Assembly (NCBI RefSeq): GCF_000321225.1
Contig: NW_004450382.1
Coordinates: 982,932 to 1,046,931, forward strand
Origin: Odobenus rosmarus divergens
Lineage: Eukaryota > Chordata > Mammalia > Carnivora > Odobenidae
Direction of reading: 5' to 3'
DNA length: 64,000 nt
Positions 1 to 12,900 of this stretch are shown here, piece by piece. The position numbers and the translations under genes were made by a program. Below the pieces are notes generated by a model. It was not told the DNA's origin, did no database searches, and saw only the letters and a list, made by a program, of their open reading frames with translations. Each line of letters opens with the position of its first letter. Position 1 is the stretch's first letter.

Positions 1-192
1 GATTCACTTCTCCGCACGTCCTACCTTCCAGAAAGTGGTCGCTTTTCTGTTCAGAGTGTTGTTACTATTCTTATCTTTGATCTCCTCTTGAGTTCCTAGG
101 TGTTCAGAATGGTTTGATCCCTATTCAGATGAATTCCTGAGACCAGATGAAATCCAGGTCTCCTACTCCTCCGCCATCTTGCTCCGCCCTCT
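1..192 (-). mobile_element. L1 5' UTR end, antisense (continues off the left edge)
   Basis: On the - strand from 192 it starts with GGGCGGAGCAAGATGGCGGA, the characteristic beginning of carnivore L1 5' UTRs. It runs to the window edge, so a longer, possibly full-length L1 may lie to the left. Confidence 0.75.
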
Positions 193-597
193 GTGGTTAT
201 AGATTCGACTAGAGAAACAACTGTCTAGGGGATGAAGAATATAAGTATGGAGTAAAGATCCCTGTACTTCAAAATGCTATCGTTTGTGATTTGAGTTTTA
301 ATTAACTTATGTAACTTTTCATGGTTTTACTTCTATCTTAAAGGCCCTTTTCTCTCCTCGTTCTTTTATTTCTGGCTCTTTAATATTCTACCAGAATTTA
401 AACATTTTTCCTTTTCATCCTTTTCCCAAACCTGGGATTCTTATTTTGTATTCTCTACATTTATAATTTCAGTTCATATAATGCAGTTGGGCAAAATAGA
501 AACTTTGGTATTTTCTTTTCCTATAGTTTTTGTATTCACTCATTTATTTACCTATCCATCCATCATCCATTAATTTATTAATTTACTATTTATTTTA
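193..597. other. Unannotated AT-rich intron
   Basis: No exon or recognised repeat seen; presumed GPBP1L1 upstream intron or promoter-distal sequence. Confidence 0.5.
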
Positions 598-780
598 TTT
601 TTTTAAGATTTTATTTATTTGAGAGAGCACGAGCACATGAGCAGGGGAGGGATAGAGGGAGAGGGAGAAGCAGACTCTCCACTGAGCAGGGATTCCAATG
701 GGGGGCTTGATCCCAGGACCTTGAGATCATGACCTGAGCCAAAGGCAGATCCTTAACTGACTGAGCCACCCAGGCACCTG
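593..780 (-). mobile_element. Can-SINE, antisense
   Basis: Antisense A-rich tail (TTTTTTAAGATTTTATTTATTT) to head (GAGCCACCCAGGCACC). A 17-bp target-site duplication TATTAATTTACTATTTA flanks it at 576-592 and 781-797. Confidence 0.95.
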
Positions 781-797
781 TATTAATTTACTATTTA

Positions 798-1420
798 AAA
801 AACAAGTATTGATCTGCCAATTTTAGGTGCCAGAGTTATAACAGTAAAAACTTAAAAAAAAAAAAAAGGTGGCCCTGTCTTAATAGCACTAGCGTTTTAG
901 AGCAGAAAGATAAAGAATTAATTAAGACAAACAAGTAAAAACACAATATGAAATACAATAATAGATTCTCTAAAGAAGTAAAGAAGAAACCAAATTATGA
1001 AGCAAAATGAATGCTGGGGAAAAGCAGGCCTATTTTTTTTGTGGAGGGAGAGGATGATGAAGGCAGAATTCTTTAATAAAATGACATCTGAACAGATCAG
1101 TAAAGGGGGTGAAGAAGCCAGCCATACAGATAACTACATGAAGCAAGAGCATTATAGTTAGAGATAAGAGATTTTCAAAGGTCCTAAAGTAGCAGTATTC
1201 TTGATATTGTCCAAGGAATGTTAAGAGGTCAGTACTGTTGGAATAGGGTGAGTGAAGAGAACACTGGTAGGAAATGGAATCACAGAGGTATGGAAGGATC
1301 ATATCAAGTAAGGTTTTATAAGTCATAGTAAATATAGTTTTATCTATTGATGTACAGTAAGTCATCTAAACATAATTAATTCATTTGTTCAGCTGGGAAT
1401 AGGATTCTTTTTTCTTTTCT
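798..1420. other. Unannotated intron
   Basis: AT-rich, with an A13 run near 853. No gene or repeat identified. Confidence 0.5.
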
Positions 1421-4195
1421 TTTTTTCTAGTTTTGAGAAATAATTGGCATGTAATATCGTTTAAGTTTAAGGTATACAATGTATTGATTCGATACATCTA
1501 TATATTGCAAAATGATTATTACCACAGCACTACCTAACATTTCTATCCCCTCATATTAATTACTCTTTCTTTTTTGTAGTGAGAACACTTAAGATTTACT
1601 CTCTTAGCAACACTGAAGTATATAATTCCGTAGTATTAACTATAATCACAGTGCTATATATTAGTTTCCAGAACTTGTTAATCTTTTAAATGGAAGTTTA
1701 TGCTCTCTGACCAGTATCTCCCTATTTCTTGCTTACCTTCAGCTGCTGGCAACCACTTCTACTCTCTGTTTCTCTGAGTTTGGTTCTTTTTAGATTCCAC
1801 ATATAAGTGATATCATACAGTATGACTTACTTAACTTAGCATCATATCCTCAAGTTTCATTCAAGTTGTCACAGATGGTAGGATTTTCTTCTTTTTCATA
1901 ATTGAACAATATTCCGTTGTGTTATGCTATGTAGATTATTGTTCAGTTATGAGAAAAAGGAAATCCTGCTATTTGTAACAACTCAAATGAACCTTAATAT
2001 ATATTATGGGTATATGTATAATGTGTGTGTATATATATATTATACACTATATATGTTATATATTTTATATATGTGTGTATATACATAGTATATATAAATT
2101 GTGTAAATATAATATGTGCTTATATGTAACAAATATATATAGTGTATATAAAGTGTGTATATATAGTATGCACATACATATATGTACATATACATATATG
2201 TATGTATGTATGTAGTATGTATATGTATATATCACACACACACACATCCCATTTATACACATACTATGTATAGAAATAACTGCACTCCAATGAAGATATT
2301 TCTATAAGATTCTGATCTCAATTTCTTTGGATATATACCCCCAAAGTGGGATTGTTAGATCTTACAGTAGGTCTGCTTTTAGCATTTTTGAGGAAACTTC
2401 ATACTGGTTTCCATAATGGCTGTACCAATTTGTATTCCCACTAACAGTACACAGGGATACCCTTTCTTCCACACCCTCAACAACACATTATTTCTTATCT
2501 TTTTGATGACAACCATTCTGACAGGTAAGAGGTGAATAATTCTTCTTTAAATATTTGGTAGAATTCACCAGTGAGACCATCTGGTCCTGAGCTTTTCTCT
2601 GCTGGATTTGATTAAGGATTCCTTCTCCTTACACATCACTGTTTGTTTACATTTTCTATTTTCTCATAATTCAGTCTTCGTAGGTTGTATGTTCCTAATA
2701 TTTTATTGATTTGGGTTATCCAGTTGTTGGTATATAATTGTTTCCAATAGTCTCTCATGATCTTTTGTATTTCTGTGGTATCCGTTGTAATGGCTCCTCT
2801 TTCTTTGCTGATTTTATTTATTTCAGTCCTCCCTTTTTTTTCTAATTAGTCTAGCTATATATTTGTCATTTTTGTTTATCTTTTCAAAAAATCTTAGTTT
2901 TATTGACCTTTTGTATTGTATTTCCAATCTCTATTTCATATATTTGTGCTCTGATCTTTGTTATAACCTTCCTTCTGCTAACGTTGGGCTGTTTGTTCCT
3001 TTTTGTTGTTGTTCCTTCTTGTGTAAAGTGAGGTTGTTTATTTGAGAACTTTCTTATTTCTTAATGTAGGTGTCTGTTGCTACAAACTTCCCTTTTAGAA
3101 CTATTTATTGCCTTATTATATATGTTTTGATATGTTGTGCTTTCATTTTCATTTGGTAGTTTTTTATTTACCTTTTGATTTCTCCTTTGAACTATTGGTT
3201 CTCCAGGAGCATGTTTTTTAATTTCCACATATTTGAAAATTTTCCAGTTTTCCTCCTGTTACTGACTTCTAGTTTCACACAACTGAGGTCAGAAAAGATA
3301 CTTGGTATGTTTTTGGTCTTCTTAAATTTACAAAGATTTGGTTTGTGACCAATCGTGTGATTATACTAAAGACTGTTCTATGTTTACTTGAGAAGAATGT
3401 ATATTCTGCTATTGTTGGATGAAATGTTCTGTATATGTCTGTTAGTTTCATTTGGTCTAAAGTATCATTCAAGTCCAAGCTTTCCTTGTTGATATTCTAT
3501 CCACATGACCTATCCATTGCTGAAAGTGGGGTACTGAAGTCCCCTATTACCATTGTCTATTTCTCCCTTCATATCTGATGTCATTTGCTAAGTATATGTA
3601 GTTTCTCCAATGTTTGTTGTCTATATATTTATGATTATTATATCTTTTTGATGAATTGAACTTTTATCATTATATAATGGCTATCTTTGTCTCCTGTTAT
3701 CATTTTGTTTAAAGTCTGTTTTATAAACACTTTTATATACACTTTTATATAAGTATAGCCATCCCTGCTTTCTTTTAGTTTCAACTTGCTTGGAATATCT
3801 ACTGCCATCCTTACACTTTGAGTCTGTATGTCTCTAGAAAACTGAAGTGAGTCTCTTGTAGCCAGCACCTAGTTGGGACTTTTTTTTTTTTTTTAAATCT
3901 ATCCAGCCACTCTTAACCTTTAGATTGGAGAATTCAATCCATAAACGTTTAAAATAATTATTGGTAGGTAAGGCTTTACTAGTGCCATTCTATTCATTGT
4001 TTTGTATCTGTTTTGCAGTTCCATTTTCTTTTCTTCCTTTCTTGTTGTCTTCCTTTGTAAACTGATGATTTTCCATAGTGGTATGCTATAGTTCCCTTCT
4101 CTATATCTTTGGTGTATCTTTGTAGACTTTTGCTTTGTGGTTCCCATGAGGCTTACATAAAATGACACACACACACACACACACACACACGATGT
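1420..4195 (-). mobile_element. Old L1 (L1M-like), antisense, internally deleted
   Basis: 1430-2530 is the reverse complement of an L1 3' end. 2530-4190 is the reverse complement of the ORF2 reverse-transcriptase start and endonuclease region; the - strand reads MKLTDIYRTFHPTIAEYTFF around 3400, the endonuclease motif. The two parts are not contiguous in L1, so a deletion or join lies near 2530. Many stops; no longer active. Confidence 0.85.
1997..2260. repeat. AT/TG-rich microsatellite block
   Basis: Irregular (TATATG)n and (TGTATA)n runs inserted in the L1 remnant, ending in (CA)n at 2233-2245. Confidence 0.85.
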
Positions 4196-4275
4196 TTTAT
4201 GTATATTAAGCTATAGATCAATATAAATTGATTAATCAATATAATCAATATAATCAATATAAATTGAATAAATAG
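4165..4275. repeat. (CA)n and short ATCAATATA tandem repeats
   Basis: (CA)12-13 at 4165-4190, then repeated AATATAATC units at 4215-4265. Confidence 0.85.
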
Positions 4276-5040
4276 AATAAAAAGAATAAATATTGAGTCC
4301 CTAGTAAAATTAAGTGAAATTATTGCAGTATCCTACTAAAGGAATCTGCCCCATGACCAACTTGAATATAATGAACACAAGATTGACTCAATAATAGAAA
4401 AAACTCTTTTGCTTTTATGCTAGGATCAAAAGTGTAATGTCACATATCCCAGCAATTAAATAGTAATAATACATTATGTAATATCTGTGACACACTATGA
4501 GACATGAAACTTTAATCTTTGATCAAATCTCATAGTGTAGAAATGAAATTATTACTATTTTTATATCATATACTTCTCTATTCATATGTGAGTTAAGAGC
4601 AACTATTAGTAATAAGGTGAGATGTATGAAATCTTGGGCATGGTAGAAAGTTGTAAGATACAAACACATGAATATACACACACACACACATACTCATATA
4701 TAATGTGACATATATATCATATCAGTCCATTTTACACTAACAATTTTACATTTTACATTAACAATATATCAGTCCATTTCATACTAACAATTTAACTTTT
4801 ATTGCACAAAATACTATGTTTTTTTCCCTTTATTTTTGATGTCATACTGTGTATCCATTAACAAATTATAGAAACTATAGCTATTTTTAATACTTTTGCC
4901 CTTTAACATTTGTATCAGAGTTAAGTAGTTAACACATCAGCATATTATAGTATTGGTGCATTCTGAATTTGACTATATGATAACCTTCCTTAGTGTGTTG
5001 TATATTTTCATATATTTTCATGTAATAGACTAGCATACTT
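4276..5040. other. Unannotated AT-rich intron
   Basis: Contains a (CA)n run at 4676-4690 and an imperfect direct repeat of ATATCAGTCCATTT at about 4718 and 4765. No gene seen. Confidence 0.5.
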
Positions 5041-5233
5041 TTTTGTAAGGATTTTATTTATTTATTTGACAGAGAGAGACACAGTGAGAGAGGGAACACA
5101 AGCAGGGGGAGTGGGAGAGGGAGAAGCAGGCTCTCCGCAGAGCAGGGAGCCCGATGTGGGGCTTGATCCCAGGACGCTGGGATCATGACCTGAGCTGAAG
5201 GCAGACACAACGACTGAGCCACCCAGGCACCCC
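5041..5233 (-). mobile_element. Can-SINE, antisense
   Basis: Full-length antisense copy: TATTTATTTGACAGAGAGAG through GAGCCACCCAGGCACCCC. Confidence 0.93.
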
Positions 5234-5347
5234 ATGTCCCCTTTTTATGCTGTCTTTTTTATATGTATCTTTTTCCCCCAAGCAGTTTTACCAGTTTGTC
5301 TCTTATTACTCTTTTAATTATAAATTTTTAAAATTATCTCCATTTTT

Positions 5348-5550
5348 TCTTACTTTTTTTTTTTTTTTTTTTTGCTTCTCTCCTTTCTGGCTTTTTGGAT
5401 TTTTTGGGGGGCGGGGGTTGTTTTATTTTGGTTTGCTTTGATTTTGGTTTTGGTTTTTTTGTTTGTTTGTTTTTTGAGAGAGGGAGAGAGATGACCTGAG
5501 CCTAAATCAAGAGTCAAAAGCTTAACCAACTCAGCCACCCAGCCGCCCCT
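5348..5550 (-). mobile_element. Internally deleted Can-SINE with long T/G-rich tail, antisense
   Basis: Long T-run and TTTTGGTTT-rich tail (5348-5475), then only the SINE head (GACCTGAGCC...CAGCCACCCAGCCGCCCC). Confidence 0.75.
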
Positions 5551-5657
5551 TTAGTCTTTTTTTTTCTAAGTGTTCTTAAAGCTTATTTTCCATTAAGTAC
5601 TGTTCCACCTGTTGCAGATTTATTCATAGTGGTTTTTTGTAATTTTGCTTAAGTGTT

Positions 5658-5859
5658 GGGGCACCTGGGTGGCTCAGATGGTTAAGCGTCTGCCTTCGGC
5701 TCAGGTCATGCTCCCAGGGTCCTGGGATCGAGCCCCGCATCGGGCTCCCTGCTCCGCAGGAAGCCTGCTTCTCCCTCTGCCTCTTCCCCCTTCTGTGTTC
5801 CCTCTCTGGCTGTGTCTTTCTGTCAAATAAATAAATAAAATCTTTAAAAAAAAAAAAAT
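5658..5859 (+). mobile_element. Can-SINE, sense
   Basis: Full length. Target-site duplication TTTTGCTTAAGTGTT at 5643-5657 and 5860-5874. Shows the pol III-type A-box region (TGGCTCAGATGGTTAAG) and B-box-like GATCGAGCCCC. Confidence 0.97.
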
Positions 5860-5879
5860 TTTTGCTTAAGTGTTTTGAA

Positions 5880-6796
5880 AGTTTCTTTATCAGCTCATCC
5901 TTTCTCCCACAGTAAGAAATCTGTGTCCTGTACTTTTCAATACCCAGTATGTAACTAACTCCAGTTACTTCTTCTTCCCTTACATGAATTCCTTCCTTAC
6001 CACACCCAGGTTGCAATACCTGTACAAAGCACTTTGCTGCATGGAAGCCCTCAACTTGCTTGCCCTTGTCCTTCTGCCAGGAGCCTTCCTCATTCTACTT
6101 AGGCTCCTGCACCCTGAATTGGGCTGCCCTCCTACTCGGACACTTGCCTTATGTTTCCTAATGGGCTCTGACATCCTGCACTGGTCTACTACCATACACA
6201 CATATCCCTGTCCTTCACCCTACATGGGCATACTTCACATCCTGGTTAGGCCCCAGCACCCTGCTTTGTGCCTCTGCTGCCCATAGATCGTACCTTGCTT
6301 GGCCCCACCTAATGGCTTTGGTCAGGATCTCTTCAGGAAGGTGAAGGAGAGTGGGAACTTCAAGAGAAAAGTTATTTTCTAAGTTTAATACAGTATGGTT
6401 AGAGAACAAGGAATATTTTATCCTTTGGAACTGAGACTTTTAGCTAGTATAAGGTCAGCTTTTATGACTTCTATATGTGTTGAAGGAATATATGTACTCT
6501 GGGTGATTGATACGTGTCTATGTGTATGTATATGTATGTATTCACCTTATAAATTGCAAATCTTTTACTTTTTTATGCTTGCTCTGTTACTACTCTTTTA
6601 AGTATTACAAGTATATAAAAAGTGTAGAGAATGGTGAACATGTGGCGATTGGGGGGAGCGATGCACCTGGAGAGAGCTCAGAAGCTCTTACACTTCTCAC
6701 CTCACCCTAAGTATCTCTTACATCTGGCTGTTGATTCATATTTTTTATCATATTCTTTAATAAACTGGTAAATGTTTAAAAAAAAGTGAAGACACG
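5880..6796. other. Unannotated intron with a GC-richer island at 5990-6330
   Basis: 5990-6330 is C/T-rich and stands out from AT-rich flanks, with an open frame of 100 codons (5984-6286, +) that I do not recognise. No splice sites or codon signature make it a convincing gene; it may be an unidentified old repeat. Confidence 0.35.
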
Positions 6797-6962
6797 GGAT
6801 GCCTGGGTGGCTCAGGTCATGATCCCAGGCTCCTGGGATTGAGTCCCACATGCGGCTCCTTGCTCAGCGAGGAGCCTGCTTCTCCTCTGCCTGCCACGCC
6901 CCCTGCTTGGGCTCGCTCTCTCTCTCTCTCTCTGACAACTCAGTAAAATCTTTAGAAAAACG
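6797..6962 (+). mobile_element. Can-SINE, sense, short head
   Basis: GATGCCTGGGTGGCTCAGGTC: the part between the head and the TCAGGTCATGATCCC block is deleted. Imperfect duplications of AAAAAGTGNAGACA flank it. Confidence 0.9.
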
Positions 6963-7029
6963 AAAAAGTGTAGACAACAAGTGAATAGCCATGTATCTAT
7001 CACTCACCTTAAGAAGTAATGCATTACAG

Positions 7030-7238
7030 GCATGCCTGGGTGGCTCAGCTGGTTGAACGTCTGCCTTTGCCCAGGTCATGATCCCAAGGCCCTGGGATCG
7101 AGTCCCGCATTGGGCTCCTTGCTCAGTAGGGAGCCTGCTTCTCCCTCTGCCTGCCGTTGCCCCTACTTGTGCACTCTCTCTCTCTCTGACAAATAAGTAA
7201 AATCTAAAAAAAAGAAAATTCTAAAAAAAAGAAAGAAG
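7030..7238 (+). mobile_element. Can-SINE, sense
   Basis: Target-site duplication GCATTACAG at 7021-7029 and 7239-7247. Confidence 0.94.
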
Positions 7239-7635
7239 GCATTACAGATGCAGTTGAAGCCACCAAGACCTCTTTTTTGATTCCTTTCCTTTCATTTCCC
7301 CACAGAGGTATTTACTGTCCCAAATTTGGTATTTCTTATTCTTGTGAACTTAAAACAGTAGATCAAGGCTGCCAATTTATTATATGAGAAATATCCTCCA
7401 AACTAGACTTTACCAATAGAGACCAGAATTGCCTACAGATGCAAGCCTCCTCTTAGATCAAAAAACTTTGTAGCCCCTGGAAGAATGTTGGGAATTTGCC
7501 AAAGAAATATTTATGTCATCTCTTACAGTATATCTTAAGTCAGAACCTAAGAGCTTAAGTCTCTCAGTTGATAACTAGATATCTGAAAAGGAAGGAATGC
7601 TATGACAAATGACTTGTTTTTAAAGATCTAGCTGT

Positions 7636-7830
7636 AGGGCGCCTGGGTGGCGTTAAGCATCTGCCTTTGGCTCAGGTCATGATCCCAAGGTCCTGGGATT
7701 GAGTCCCTCATTGGGCTCCCTGCTCAGCAGGGAGCCTGCTTCTCCCTCTCCCTCCGCCTGCTGCTTCCCCTGCTTGTGTGCTCATGCTCTTTCTCATACT
7801 CTCTCTGTCAAAATAAATATTTAAAAAAAA
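7636..7830 (+). mobile_element. Can-SINE, sense
   Basis: Target-site duplication TAAAGATCTAGCTGT at 7621-7635 and 7831-7845. Small deletion after the head. Confidence 0.96.
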
Positions 7831-8230
7831 TAAAGATCTAGCTGTGGTGGTATTAGTTGATGACTGTGGTAATAAACAAGTTATATGGCTTTGTGATTAC
7901 TTAGAGCAAGTTATTCACGTGTATGAGAGAAATGGCAGACTCATTTGCATTTATGAATTACCTTTGATAGCTAATTACAGATGTGGTTAGGTTATATAAA
8001 ACAAACTCTGTCCAGGTGACTTGTCTAAAATCCTTTAAAAATCCTTAAAAGAATTATAGCCAATTATGTTGTTGTTATAGGTGGTGACACATTAAATTAA
8101 TGTCTAAATTGGACTTAAAATTTTTATTACTAGTACCTATTGACTGATAATTTGTATCTCATTTTAGCAATTCTATGTAACAGTGATTTTGCCTCTTGTG
8201 ATACTGTGTTACTTTGCTTTTTTATTTATA

Positions 8231-8900
8231 GTGGTAGATTCCTGTGGCCTTTTAAATGACTGAATAATGATTGAAATGGATCCAAAATAATGACTACTCT
8301 ACTAAAGCAGTAGAAGACTCTTCATATCACCTTCCAGCTCAGTTCAGTCTTCAGGAAGAGGCAGAACAAGTGAAATAGAGAAAACTGAAGAGAAGAAAAC
8401 CTCACTTTGGAACTGTTTTACTCCTTGACTACTCCTTAACTTCTTTCTTTCTACTTGTTTTAATTTTGCTGTGAATTTAAATAGTGAAAACCAAAGAAAT
8501 AGAAAATACATTTGGGAGCTTTATATAACCCAAAAAATTTGCCTTGAAAGCTGCTATTCTTTGGAGCAAAACATATATTAAATTCCTGCCTGATTAAAAA
8601 CAAGATTTCTTATGTCCTTAGATTTTGAAGAATAAAACATATAAATACATATCTGCACACTTTCTAGCAGCTCTGTAGGAATAATGAGATTTGTAAATTA
8701 AGGGCTTTGTTATGTGGATGTTTTGCCACTGAAATTGACTGCTCAGAAGATCTTCTATAGCTCTTTAATGTTATATTCTTGATCTGTTGCTTTGATGGCA
8801 TTATTTGCCCACACAGCAGTTCACCTGTGTTTCCAGCTATGACCTGGTTATGAACAGTGTTTGCGCTCAATGTGCAAATGTCCATGTATTATCTATTTAA
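8231..8900 (+). other. Possible 5' UTR exon of GPBP1L1 (tentative)
   Basis: A fair acceptor (tgcttttttatttatAG) ends at about 8230. The following several hundred bases are repeat-free, unlike the flanking SINE-rich sequence, with no long open frame and several short upstream ATG/stop pairs. GPBP1L1 is known to have a long non-coding leader, which is why I suggest this stretch. I could not place a convincing donor, so the right end is a guess. Confidence 0.25.
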
Positions 8901-8959
8901 GCAACATCGTAGTGCCATCACTCAAGGAAGTTGAATGAGGTGAATATAGACATAGCTCT

Positions 8960-9037
8960 TTCCCCTTCCCCCATTTTTTAAATGTAACAAATACTTTTTA
9001 TGTTCCCCTTCCCCTTCCCCTTTCCCCTTCCCCTTTT
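8960..9037. repeat. (CCCCTT)n simple repeat
   Basis: Irregular CCCCTTCCCCTT run on the + strand, densest at 9003-9037. Confidence 0.85.
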
Positions 9038-9835
9038 TGGAAACGTGTCAGGAACTAGATAAGATGAGCAATTGAGGAGACTTGAAAGAGTGATACATAC
9101 AGAGCCTGGCTTCCTTGTGCTTTATCACAAGGCGTGCTGCTGGCCAGCCTATTTAAGCACCCTTTTAACAAGAGAACCTCGCGGGAAATCCAGCTGGCAG
9201 ACTCAAGGAGTTCGGGAAACAGGACCACAGAGGTTACACTCTGGGGTAAATATTCTCCTATCTCTAACTTTGGAAGAAGGCTGTATGTATATGTATTATG
9301 GAAAATAGCTACTGTTTTCTGGTCTATTTAATTTTCGAGCACTTTAGTGGGGTGGTGTGGAGACACAGTGGATCTCCTAGGAAAACATGCTAGTGGATAT
9401 TTGAGGGAATTAATGTGAACTAATAGAACAACTCTTGAGAGATTATCTTCCTTCTCTAGGAAGATCTTTTCTGCTTTTGCCACAATTTACCAGAGTACCT
9501 GAAGCAGGTTAATCTCTTTTCATAAGTACCAGTAGTATTAAGTAGGTATTTATTCTTAAGGTTCTTCTGTCAAAACTCAAGAATTCATTAGTTTTCATAT
9601 AACCTTCCAGGTCTCTGTCAAATTTTTCTGTTTATGTGTTTTTCATAGTCATTATTCATGGGCTGTTGATTTTGTTTAGAACTTTGAGGTTATAGAGTCT
9701 GATAAGTAGTCTTAGAGAGGCTCAGAGATGGCAGGTCTTTCTGTAAAGAGGGGAGCTTAGAGTAATCACAGACTCTTTTGTACATTGGTATCAGGTTCTT
9801 GCAAGTATAAGTGAGTGGAGTTTTCTCATTTTCAG

Positions 9836-9950
9836 ATCCTGGCCATGAGGTTGGATGCCTCACCTTGCTGAAAAGAGACACTGGACCTAAATGGCGCAGC
9901 ATGACTTTGTTCCTGCTTGGCTAAATTTCTCAACACCACAGTCAGCTAAG
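9836..9950 (+). CDS. GPBP1L1: GPBP1L1 first coding exon (5' UTR part plus residues 1-20)
   Basis: A pyrimidine-rich acceptor ending TTTTCAG precedes 9836. The start ATG is at 9891, giving 20 codons to 9950, followed by the donor gtattg. The upstream 55 nt would be 5' UTR. The start is chosen because MAQHDFVPAWLNF is the known vasculin N-terminus. Phase 0 at the end. Confidence 0.95.
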
Positions 9951-12900
9951 GTATTGTTCTTCATTCCTTTAGTAACCTTCCAAATATCAGTTCTTTTTAT
10001 CCCCAACTTATTGATGGCCTCTGTTTTGCAGTCTAGGTGTTTTTGTGTATTCAACCTTGCCTGAGGGTTTAAAGTATGTTTTCATAGACTTACTACATTT
10101 CTTTTAATAGGATATAAATAATTAGGCAGTCTAAGTCATTGTGGGCCCTGCCATTGCCAAGTATCTCCCCTTCCCCTTATTTCATTATATGCTAAGCTTT
10201 TCTCATGTGGCACACTTAAGACTTCCTGGATTAGGGGCGCCTGGGTGGCTCAGTTGGTTAAGTGTGTGCCTTTGGCTCAGGTCATGATCTCGGGGTCCTG
10301 GGATCGAGCCCTCTGTAGGACTCCCTGCTCAGCGGGGAGTCTCCTTCTCCCTCTGCCTCTTCCCCCACTCTCCACACCCCACTCATGCTTGTTCTCTCTC
10401 TCTCTCAAATAAAATAAAATCTTTATTTAAAAAAAGATTTACCAGGGTGCCTGGGTGGCTCAGTTGTTAAGCGTCTGCCTTCGGCTCAGGTCATGATCCC
10501 AGGGTCCTGGGATCGAGCCCCGCATCGGGCTCCCTGCTCAGCAGGAAGCCTGCTTCTCCCTCTCCCACTCCCCCTGCTTGTGTTCCCTCTTTCACTGTCT
10601 CTCTCTGTCAAATAAATAAAATCTTTAAAAAAAAAAAAATGATTTACTGGATTAACTGCACTACACTTTGGAACTAAAACATATCTGCTTACCTATTACT
10701 TAGGTATAGAGGGGCAGAGGTAAAGGGGAAATGGGTGTGGGAAGTGAGAACCTTGACTTCAACCTTTACTTCATATCACACACAAATAAACCTGAAGTGG
10801 TTCATAACCTAAATTAAAGAGCTAAAAACTATAGAACTGAGAAAATAGATGCAAAGATGTCTATGCCCCAACCTGTAGTTTTCCTCTACCCCTGTCAGAT
10901 ATATCCATATTTTTTACAGCCTTTTATTTTAGACTCTTACTTGAAACTAAAGAATGCTCTAAAAAATAATAAAATAAAATAATTTAATAAAAAGAATGTT
11001 CTAGAGGGGCGCCTGGGTGGCTCAGTCGTTAGGCATCTGCCTTCAGCTCAGGTCATGATCCCAGGGTCCTGGGATGGAGCCCCACATCGGGCTCCCTCCT
11101 CCACGGGAAGCCTGCTTCTCCCTCTCCCACTCCCCCTGCTTGTGTTCCCTCTCTGGCTGTGTCTCTCTTTGTCAAATAAATAAAATCTTAAAAAAAAAAA
11201 AGAATGTTCTAGAATAAAATTATTTGGAAAAGGGAGGGGAATGAAAGTTCATCTGTGACTATGTTTCTCAAACTGCTTCCTTTTCATTGTATAATAAGAC
11301 TTAATTCTCCCTGACCTCTTTCCTCATGTGTAAATAAGTAAAATGAAGCTGATGCCAAATTATAGTACTGTTATGAATATTAAGTAATGTTTAGAAATAA
11401 GTTTTTTATAAAACTATAAAAACTGTGTAGTTGTTAATGACCAAAGTGTTGTATTTAAACCATTTCTTTCTCCCCGGTTCCAGAATAATTTACAGAAGTA
11501 ATAAAGCTGTTAGAATTTTTTTTAACTAGGCATCTTGCTTTTCCTTTCCTATTACAAGGTTAACTTAATATCTTTAAGTGTAAGGTTTGAGGGCTTATTT
11601 TAATGGATATTGACAGCGGTTTTTTTTTCCACCCTCTCTCGTGCAAATAATTAAAGTAGCTGCCTTTTCTCCCCTTCTGGGATGCAGAAAATGAGTTAAT
11701 GAGTGAATATGTAACCTAGGTCTATGACCATACCACCCTGAACGTGCCCAATCTTGTCTGAATATGTAACCTAGGACTTCTCTAACTTAGAGGCCTATAG
11801 TACCCTTATTATGGCCCATATGCTCATAGTGGGGGTTTCTTCCACCTTTATTACTTGTTTTCTAAAAGGCTGATGCAAAACCTAAGATACTGAGATTGAT
11901 ATCTTCTTAATTGGTTTGCTTCTCTATACTTGATCATCTTAGTCACCTACAGCCACATTCGAAAAACACGGAGAGCACCTACCCCGAGGAGATCGTAGAT
12001 TTGGAGTAAGCCGTCGCCGACATAATTCCTCTGATGGCTTTTTTAACAATGGACCTCTTCGAACTACAGGAGGTGAGCCATGCCCCACTTCCATGACTAT
12101 ATTTAAGCTACTCAGTTAGGACAAGCCCACATAGGGGGTGCATGTCCATAATCTTGATATGCTGTTGTTTTTTGTTTTTTGTTTTTGTTTTTAGATTTTA
12201 CTTATTTATTTGAGAGAGAGAGAGCATGAGAGGGGGGAGGGTCAGAGGGAGAAGCAGACTCCCTGCTGAGCAGGGAGCCCGATGCAGGACTCAGTCCTGG
12301 GACTGCAGGATCATGACCTGAGCCGAAGGCAGTCGCTTAACCAACTGAGCCACCAGGGCGCCCCAGATAGCTGTTTTTTAAACACGCTTCTCAGTTAAAT
12401 CTTCCAGTTGTCATTATTCAGTTACGTTGGCTTTCTAACATTCTTGTGTTCTCATGTGTCATTTATTCAGTTGAAGATCTCATCTAGAAATTACATTAAA
12501 AGAAAAAGATAATTTTGTGGGCTTAATCTTTTATTTTAAGAGGTCCCCTGAAGGGCTTTTGGTAGTACTGTAAATCAGATCGGAAGCAAAAATCTAATGT
12601 GTTACTTGTCCTTACTATCCTAGATTCCTGGCACCAGCCCTCCCTGTTCCGCCATGATTCTGTGGACTCTGGTGTCTCTAAGGGAGCATATGCTGGAATC
12701 ACAGGGAACCTATCTGGTTGGCATGGTTCTTCCCGAGGTCATGATGGCATGAGCCAGCGTAGTGGGGGTGGCACAGGGAACCATCGCCACTGGAATGGCA
12801 GCTTCCACTCCCGGAAAGGCTGTGCCTTTCAAGAAAAGCCACCTACGGAGATTAGGGAAGAAAAGAAAGAAGACAAGGTGGAAAAATTACAATTTGAGGA

